Assembly: GCA_018340805.1 (NCBI GenBank)
Contig: JACMZG010001908.1
Coordinates: forward strand, 50,398,905 to 50,462,904
DNA: 64,000 bases
Source: Microvelia longipes
Lineage: Eukaryota; Arthropoda; Insecta; Hemiptera; Veliidae
Reading direction: 5' to 3'
The position numbers were made by a program, and so were the translations under genes. The notes under the pieces were generated by a model. The model worked only from the letters and a program-made list of their open reading frames with translations. It was not told where the DNA came from and ran no database searches. Shown in pieces: positions 11,118 to 20,600 of this stretch (its first letter is position 1; each line of letters opens with the position of its first letter).

Positions 11118-14100
11118 TATATATTTTTGTATATTCTGCAATGTTTTCAAATTATTTTTATATCTTTCAATTTCATGGTATATTTTTTGTAGGTTTTATT
11201 TTTTTCACACATTTATTGCGGGTTTAGGTTATGTAAAAACTTCGGGGGGGGGGGGGGGCTGAAGCCCTCTCAGCCCCCTCCTGGCTACGCCACTGTCTGT
11301 CTGTATGTGTGTGTGTGCGTTTTTATGTTTCCTCTAGTAATCACTACTAGAGGTCGATTATTTTCAGCACGTTCCCCAACTGCATTGCAAGCCTTTTAAA
11401 AACAAATGTGTATAAATCTGGTTTTTATTCTTAATATTTCAAATTTATTTTTTTCTAAATTTATTCTTTCTTCTTTCTTAACATTTATTAAATTTAAAAT
11501 GCGTAGGTTCATATATCTTCTTTTGGTAAAAAATGATTTCGGATGTTTTCATTTAAATTAAAATACAAATAAATTCAAATATAAAATTTCAATTTTTCAA
11601 AATCTCGTGTTTTTTTTGTCCCAAACTGTTAATTTTTATATTTTTTTAGGGGTTTTGTTTTCTTAGATAGTTTCAAAATCTAAGAAAACACACATGTATG
11701 TAAGTGTGTGTGTCTGTGTATTTATGCTAGAGAGTTAAAAGTTTGTACAAAAATCAATCTACCGCTGTAGTTGTGCTATTCGGAAAATATTTTTTATGAC
11801 GTCAATAACAACTTAGCAAAAATTTCGAAAAAACATAAAACACGAAAAAAATTATGCGATCTGATTGAAAATTGGCACGCATCTAGCCATGTATAAGGTT
11901 AATATATTTGTTTAGTTTAATCTTATTATCAGCATTAGTTCAATGTTTATCGAATATTTTGTTTAAGTTTTTTAAAAAATCGTGAAAATCGGAAAATATT
12001 TCAATTAAGTTGAAATTTGATGCAAATGTACCCATTGACGTAATAAATAAGTGTACTAAGTTTCGTTTTAATACAACAAGTCTATCTATGACTTTTGGTG
12101 GATCATAAAAGATAAGTAGCATCGTGCGTATTCAGTTCCTGGATGGGGGACCACAGGGAATGAAACGAATGTATTTACTATCTGAGGACGAGCAAACCGA
12201 GTCCGAAAATGTGTTGCAGTATAAATTTAACGACTTGTACCTTTGAGGACGAGCGAAGAGAATACGATGCTGGGAGGATGAGCATAGTGAATCCAATGTA
12301 ATGAGGAAAAGTTCCGAAGTACCCCGTACCCGATTTTTTTATTGTTTTTAATTAGTAGCGGCTACAATAATGTAATTAAAAAATATAAGAAATCATCAAC
12401 GTTGTCACCTGGAGAACATTAACTAAGGAAAACTATGATCTATGAAAAATAATTATTTCCTTACCATAATGAAGTACAAATTTTGCTAACTTGGCAGTTG
12501 TTTTGTTCGGGTTATAATAAAGCGTATAGTTAGTCAAAGGTTCGATAGATTTCTTTCTATTAAAATGCAAAAGATTGTTAATCAAATCATGCTTGCTAAA
12601 AGAGTCGATCAAGTCTGCTAAATCGGCGTGTGCTTTAGTTGTTTTTCCTTTAATATCAAATGCAAAACCAGTCATATGATGACCTTCCGTTATAGTAAAC
12701 TGTAACATCATTAAATAATATGTTAGGCACAATATAATTGTGTCAACTATTCATGTTTTGCAAAACTTGGTAGTATCAAATGAAATACGTTAGGGTTTAA
12801 ACATGTTTTATAAAAAAAATCCAAGTTTGAAGGATCATACCGTCTATACTAAGATACAAAGAAAAGAGGTGTCTCCACTAAAATAATTGTTTATTGGCAA
12901 AGCGTTTTCAACCTAACATGAGGTTATCATCAGTCCTATAAAAATAAAGATGAAAGTTAGAAATACATAAAATTAGTCAAGTAAGACAGAGTCTTGCCCG
13001 ACTCACCGAGCTATTACCATCTCGGAAAAAAATAGTTTAATGTATTTCTAACTTTCATCTGTATTTTAATGACAAATGATGATTATGATGACAATGATGA
13101 TAGCCTCATGTTAGGTTGAAAGCGCTTTGCCAATAAACAATTATTTTGTGGAGAGGCTCTTTTCTTCGTATCCTAGAAAGACAAATTCCACTTATGTTCA
13201 ATCACATTCATACACCGTCAATACTTGCTGTTGGATATGGATATCCTTGGATAACGCCATTATCAGCAGGAGGGGCAAAACTCGAGTTCAATTGCTTTTT
13301 AAACTTGCGGTAAATATGACTTCTTTGAAATCCAAGTTTATTAAATAGCTAATCAAAAGAAACATTTTTGTTGAAACCATAAAAATAGATCTAGCTGTTA
13401 TTCACAGTTGGCAAAACTTGGAGAAAATTGTTAACCTATTCTACTTTTCATCCTTCATAGAGCTATCCTACATTGAAAGAATAAGGATTAATGCATGGAG
13501 ATGCCTAGACGGAGTACTTCAAAAATAGTTTAAAGAGACTCCTTTCTAGTCTTTAAAGGAGGAAAAATTTAAAATAGTCCTAAAATAGGACTAGTTTAAA
13601 GTTGGAAGTAGTTGGACCTAAATGATTATCAGTATGACCTTACTCCTATTAGCCTAACCTTATTCTTTGAGATTTTGTCCTGACTGTACAGGCTTATTTT
13701 AAGCAGGGTTAAGGCAAAGAGTTCCTATACCTCTTTGAATGGAGAAGGAAGAGATATGTTGGCTCCAATGTTTAGATTCTTCTAAAAAGTGTGGCATTGG
13801 AGTAACATGGTCTAAATAATATTTTTTGCACCTTAGGTATTTTGACTTTTGGTAACTAATTTGGCTACTTCATTTTTGAATTAATTTGAATCATAACAGC
13901 AGATGTGTATTAGTTATGTGTGATACAGTTAAAACGAGTTTTAGGCCGAAAGTCAGGAATAACGAAAGAAACAGTTCAGGCTCAGAACTGTAACAGGCAT
14001 AGTAATGATTAAGGTCTTCCTGTGGAGACCGTGTCAATGTAGATGACGAATTCGACGTTTCGCTTTTACTGTGGGAGACATCTTCAGGGATGTAAGACAT

Positions 14101-17100
14101 CATAGATAAATACATTATTCAGTCTAGACTTTTGAAGCATAGTGTTCACTTGTGATGTACTTACATTCCTGAAGATGCCTCGCCTCCCACTGTGAAACCG
14201 AAACGTCGAATGCCTTGATTACCTTGTCAGATCTAGCAGAATGTTCAATTAGTTTACTTGTTTAGAAAAGCTCCATGAAAATCTATTACACGCCCTAGAC
14301 TAAATTTAACTGCATACACGCTAAATTTAATTAACAATTACTATTTTTCTTACTTTCTTTAGTTTTCTTACTAAAAATATTACAGTTATAGCCTTTACCT
14401 TTTTTTCAGGACTGTTGTAAATAATTCTGGCATCTTGATCCAGCTGGGGAGGAGATAAATCTAGAATATGATGCTTTGTTGTAAAAGCTAACGAGCTGTA
14501 TTCAGCAATCTTGTGATATTTACTCGGATACAGAGGCTGAACTTTTGTCCAGAATTTATTGTTATCAACATCCATGTCAAATTTAATTCTAATTGGTAAG
14601 TTAACCTCTATGTTATTGTCATAGCTGGTTAAATAATGTTGATGGTTAAAAGGTACTATAAACCCTAACTTGGCTTCAGTTTTAGTGATAAATCTGTAAA
14701 CAAACATTTCATTGATAAAATAACAGGCAATGGGAGTATAATATGATATAATAGGATAGAAAACTAAAGGAGTATCTAGGACAATCTGACTTAGGAAGCA
14801 CTAGTGAGACAGATTCGTTTAAAAACATACTTTAGTTGGGTCAGTTTCATAGCGGAGTAAAAATAGGAAATATGTAACAGCAAGACAACATACAAATATA
14901 AAGTGAGTACAAAAAATATAATTTATTCAATTAGTTGGCTGTCTTGTTCGAGGCAAAACAAGTTTGTATGGTTTACCTTTTATCTTAAGTTTATACTTTT
15001 TGTCAAATAAAGAAAAGTGTTGCAATGCATCAACAAAACATAGTAGACATCAGGATATCTTGTATACAGTGACCGATTGGTCTAAGACGCTACGCTTTAT
15101 ACACTTATCAGCAATGGCTTTTCCAGATAGGGCTCAATCACAAATAGAGCAGTATCTGGTTTATTTGCTACGGCACCACATGTTATGTTAATAGTGCCTA
15201 TCTACCATGTGTGAGATAGTAACCAATGCTTAAACTTAAAACCTACTTAATTTATAGACACCTCCTCAGTCACTAATGATTCGGACTTTATGTCTTATAT
15301 GATAATATTACTAAGATAGTGTAAGACACCTGACTATGCTGTTATAATATTATGAGAAGGCTATAGTTTATGATATATTTCGTTATTTAAACTTTTCTGC
15401 CGGCATTTTATTCCGTAGTTAAAGATAAATTATTCAAACATATGTTTGTCATACACTATTATAGCTTAGATAATTAGAGCTTTGCAACTCAGGAATCTTG
15501 GTTTAGAATTTCACCCATACTTTTGCTATTTTATAGCAATTCAAAAGCAACCTACCTAATTTTGATATCAGTCGTTAGGTTAAGTGATCGAGGAAGCAAA
15601 ACCATCTCCGGTGATCCATTAGCTAGATCTGGACGAGAGTTGATTCGGAAGTTACCCACTATTGAGATTAACGTCGGTCCTTCCAAAGAAAAAACAAAAG
15701 GTAAACCAGTCGCTGTTGGGAAAGCTAATTTTTGACTGAACTGATTGTACAACTTGGTGTAATTAATGTTATCTCCAATTCTGAATGCTGACGAGGCATA
15801 TTTAATCACTAGAATGAATAAAACATATAATAATAAATAAATTTAATAAGTTTTAATCGTGAAAACAGTATAAGTAAGCTGTGAATTAAATTATGTAACC
15901 GCTAATAGTGTTTGTTAACACATCGATTGCGGGTTTCAGGATAGCCACAGCAGACACCTTGTATACTTATGTGCCACAAGTTATTGTGTCACAAAGGAAG
16001 GAAACACGGTCATTACTTCTGTGCTCGTATTTATTCCAGAGGAGCAGTCAAGAACAATATATTGTGTTGAATCAAACCCTCGGAATATTATATGCTCTTC
16101 TCTTAGTAAAGCTAGAACTAATAAGTGGACTAAGATCCTTCGCTTTATATCCTATCAGATAAACAGCGATTTCTGTTCAAGGCAAATTCTAATGAGACAA
16201 CGACTAGTTTAATGCAGAACTGGACGTTATTCGTACATTGCATGTCAATAGAGTTGTACAATCGTGAGGAAGTTAGTTACTAAGGCCCCTAAATAAGTGC
16301 GGCACTTAATAGCATTTAAACAAGAAGTCTAAATCCTACTAGAACAGTAGGAATCAATTCTCATGGATCTAAATTGATCATATTAAGTGATCATATTAAG
16401 TGAACATCACTGTTCTCTCCGCCACTAATAATGAGAGTTTAGATGAAAGATCTGTCGCAGTGAATTTTTCATTCTCCAGGAAAAAAAATCGTTTATTAGG
16501 TCGCTTCATTGCGAATTAGCCACAACTTTATTTGTGAATCTTGATAAATATATTCGAAATTTTATTCATTTCACATATGTTTCTTTATCATAAAACCAAA
16601 TATAATTATTATAAAATGATTGAAATTTACGTCTTGGTAGCTCCTCTATTGTGTGGTTATCAAATGCGAAAAACCTCCTGGCTCCGTGCATAGTGAGATA
16701 CATGTTGCCTTCAAACTGTTCTTTGTTAACTGTCTGAATACCTAGCATTTTAGCCACGGAAGCGGGAGTCCAGTAGCTGCTTTTATTACTGCAATTCATA
16801 TTTTGGGTTTCACTGAATATTTGTTCATTTAATAAGTTTATGAAACCGTCAGTGCTTGAGGTCATCCAGGAGAACTAAAATAAGACAGTGTTATTTTTTT
16901 AAAACAAGAGAAAATAATCATTAGAGTTGAATACAAATATAAGGCTAGGATCTAACTTTAAATCTTCGACTTAAAATTTATTTTAAATTCTGTGAAATTT
17001 TATGTTACTACTTACTAGTAGTAAGTAACGGGCTTAATAGTAAGAATATAAACGGCGTACGTAATAGTAAGAAGGTAAACGGGCTTAATAAGTGTGAGCT

Positions 17101-17555
17101 AAGTTATACATAGATAATTTTAAATTCTATGAGGAGGACCAAGCCGCTTTGTATTTAAAACAAACAGTGGTGTAAAATTTGCTTTTCAAATTCACTATGT
17201 TGGCTGCACTGTATCAGAAGAGAACTTTGGCTTGTAATAACACAGTAATAACAACTAACATTGTAACATTTGTTAATAATAACAAACATTGTGATAACAC
17301 AGTACACGTATCTGAACATTTCAGATGCACCATCAACATTAAATCCTCAAAAATAAGGTTGAGAAATGGTCCTTAGTCCTTTGAAAATGATCTCTACCCC
17401 TGAAAATTGACTCCTGCTATTTCAAATTTACCATTATTATTTTGGTAACTATAGCCCAAATATGGTAATTTTGAAACCACCTTTGCTGTAACTTGTAATT
17501 CTATTTTTAGTATTACCATAATATTATATACCATAGTATATATACCATATATATA

Positions 17556-17601
<46 letters not shown>

Positions 17602-20600
17602 CATATATATATATATATAAATACCATAGTATTATATAATATATACCATAATATAGTAACTACCATAATAATTCTTATTTTTAAATCTGCGATAAATTCT
17701 AAGAACTTTGACACCAAAAACACATAATCTGGTGATTTTTCATTAAGTTATTCTTGGACATTTATTATAGAATTTAAATAAAGAAAATTTTTTTAAATAT
17801 GTCAAACAATGGCGTGATGAAATTAAGAAATCAGAATGATTCTGGTTTAACATTTCTTAGGATTTATTTAAATACCAAAATAATTATTATTATAGTGTGC
17901 CTTAATTTAATTTTTTAAAGGTACTATAATTAGTAACAAATTACCATGTTTGGGTAATAGTTACCGAAATAATAATAGTAAATTTGAACTTCAAAAAGTC
18001 AATTTACTGGGGATAGGATGTTATTTTCGAAAGTCTAGGACTATGTTTCCATATGTTGTTCCATCTGAAATGTTTCACCTGGTATAATCAAGCATATATT
18101 TTATATTTTTCTTCTCCCAGGAGGCAACAAAATAGATACCTTTGATCCGCCTCATAAATTACAAATGTTGAATTTTTTGACCTTGGGATTTGCCATAGAA
18201 ATTATTATAAACTAATTAATTCTCGCACACTTTTCTAAAACTAGTTGTTAATAACAGGTGAACAACGTTCAAGTAGAAGGAACTAGTTAGGACAAACATA
18301 AAAATCTAATCTTACCTTGTAAGCTCGTTGAACGAAATCTCCTAAAATAGGACGAAGAGTAAAAAAGAATGAACTAGGAAAAATATTGCCTGATCGCTGT
18401 ATGTGATTCCAATTTAGTGAATAACCTAGTTTATCTTTCTGATCTGATTTACGAATATAGTTTGTAGAATAGTGAAGTCCGAATGATTTTGGTGTCAATA
18501 GGTTAACTGCTTCTCTGGCTTTATTACCTCTGAAACAGTGACGAATTTGTTCAGCAATGACAGTAATACAAATTTACGTATTCCGGTTGTAATCAAGGTG
18601 ATTGATCTAACGCTTGGGGTCCACCGTTTTAAAAATGTTTTAAAATAAATTATAAATATCTTTAACATCATAACTACAGGCTGTTTTCAATTCAATTTTA
18701 ATCTTTGACATTATAACATAGGCTACAAAAGCTATACATATCTGACATGTAATTGGTACTACTGTACAAAAACTATACATATCTGACATGTAATTGGTAC
18801 CACTGGATCACTAAGTTTTGTCGATAAAAGTGATCTTTTAGGGCAGTTATCGCCTCACGTAGCAACAAATACACAAACTGACAATTAATAATCGTGCTAA
18901 TTAGCAGTTTAATGAAGAACTCACGGACGTTTGTTAAATGACAAAGCAAGATTTCGTATGGTTATTATGTGATTAAGTAATACGACAAGTCCTAATAATC
19001 CTCAATATAAGGACAAGTCTCAGGAAGGCAAGTTTTGAATTTAAGAAATATAACTTACAGTTCTGAATTACCCATCACAGCAGCAGATTCAATGGATGAT
19101 TTAACAGCTGCATTAACATGGTCAGAGCTGTCAAAGTTGGTCGCTTCAGCCATCCTCTGAAGCATTTCAACGGTGGGTTTGCTCCTCATTAGTAAAGCAA
19201 CAGCTGCCGTACGAATTTCCGTACTTTCCTTCAAATTTAAGTATAACTTGTACAGAACCGTTCTTGCTAATTTAGGATTAACAACAGTCATAGAGTCAAA
19301 AGATGTGACCATCAGTAGTCTCTGGAAATTTGATATTTTCATATCCCCTAGAAAAAATAAAATAAATAAAAAAATCGGGTGCGGGGGTACCTCGGAAACT
19401 TTCTTCATCTCATCGGATACGCTATGCTAAACCTCACAACTAATTTATAATTATAAATTTATAAATACAGATTGATTTTAATAATTAGTAAATTATTAAT
19501 AATTTTGTGAATTAAATATTAATAATTTAATGATTACATTAATTACTTACATAATTTTTTTTACACACATGTTTCATTATTACCTATTTTTATTTAAATA
19601 AATAAATGAATGCTGCATAACTCTTAAAATCAAACAAAAAGCGTAGATAAACTTGCCGTATTGAAACGAAACTTGGATACTTATTTATTAGATAAAAGAA
19701 TACACTTGCTCATTATTCCTGGTTAGGAGTCACGGAGAAGAATTCTTCTTACTCCTCGGCTTTAGTGCAGAAAGTGAGAAGAATTTTATACAACAATGTA
19801 AAGACGTATTTTCAGTGCATGTTGACATACATGTAATGTCAATAAAACGTATTAATCTTAGATAAAGTAAATTTACTCAAATTTATTTTAATTAACCGTA
19901 TGCTAATGCGTAGAAGATATGTTTTATTTACCATTTAAGTAGGGTTTGAATATTTGTAGAATTCTCGGATGAGCCGTATTTCCAAGACTTCTGATGTAAA
20001 CTTGTACTTTGTGACTGTCACCACCCTGAACAGCTTCCAGAAGCTTGTTTTCCAAATAGGGTAGATATTTATACAATAAGTTATTTCTACTATTTGACGT
20101 AGGTAATCCAAAGCTGTAAATGGGATAACGTTGAGCCATAGATTTTTCACAGACATAGACTTTCTTGATAAGACTTGAGAACGCCAAGACAGAACTTGAA
20201 TTAAGGTAGGTTTCGTTCTGACTATCTGCATGCTTTACTATATCCTATAATATGAAATTTATATGTCATAATATATATTAAAATAAGGATGGAAATAGGT
20301 CCCTAACAAAAATAGATGAAACAAGAGGGCTCTGCGTTTCATCGCGGGTTCAGCGCATTGGAACTAATGCTGATAAATCAATTTAACTTCATCTTTGTGG
20401 TAACCTCACTTAAAAGGGATTGAGACCACCTGTTTAAGAAAACTACCTCCTACTTCATAAAATCTACTAAATATTGCTTTTGCTAATTTAGTACGTTTTT
20501 CAAGGTTTTAATGTGAAACAAAAACTGAGAAAATTAATATGGTTGTTGAATAAGACTTTTCTATAAAGTTTTTCATAGATTTTTGTTAAATAAATTTAAA

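Larger units (their letters stand above)
12848..13175. mobile_element. Long palindrome with hammerhead-like motif in each arm
   Basis: Arms of about 85-90 bp (TTTATTGGCAAAGCG, CAACCTAACATGAGG and complements). An inner pair (GATGAAAGTTAGAAATACAT and its complement) flanks CTTGCCCGACTCACCGAG. A half copy is at 29518-29600. Each arm holds a hammerhead-like core reading outward. It lies in a Vg intron. Confidence 0.65.

Noticed and set aside
14054..14090. Claim of an active ribozyme at this site
   Set aside because: Stem II pairing is weak and stem I has a mismatch; only the motif, not activity, is supported.
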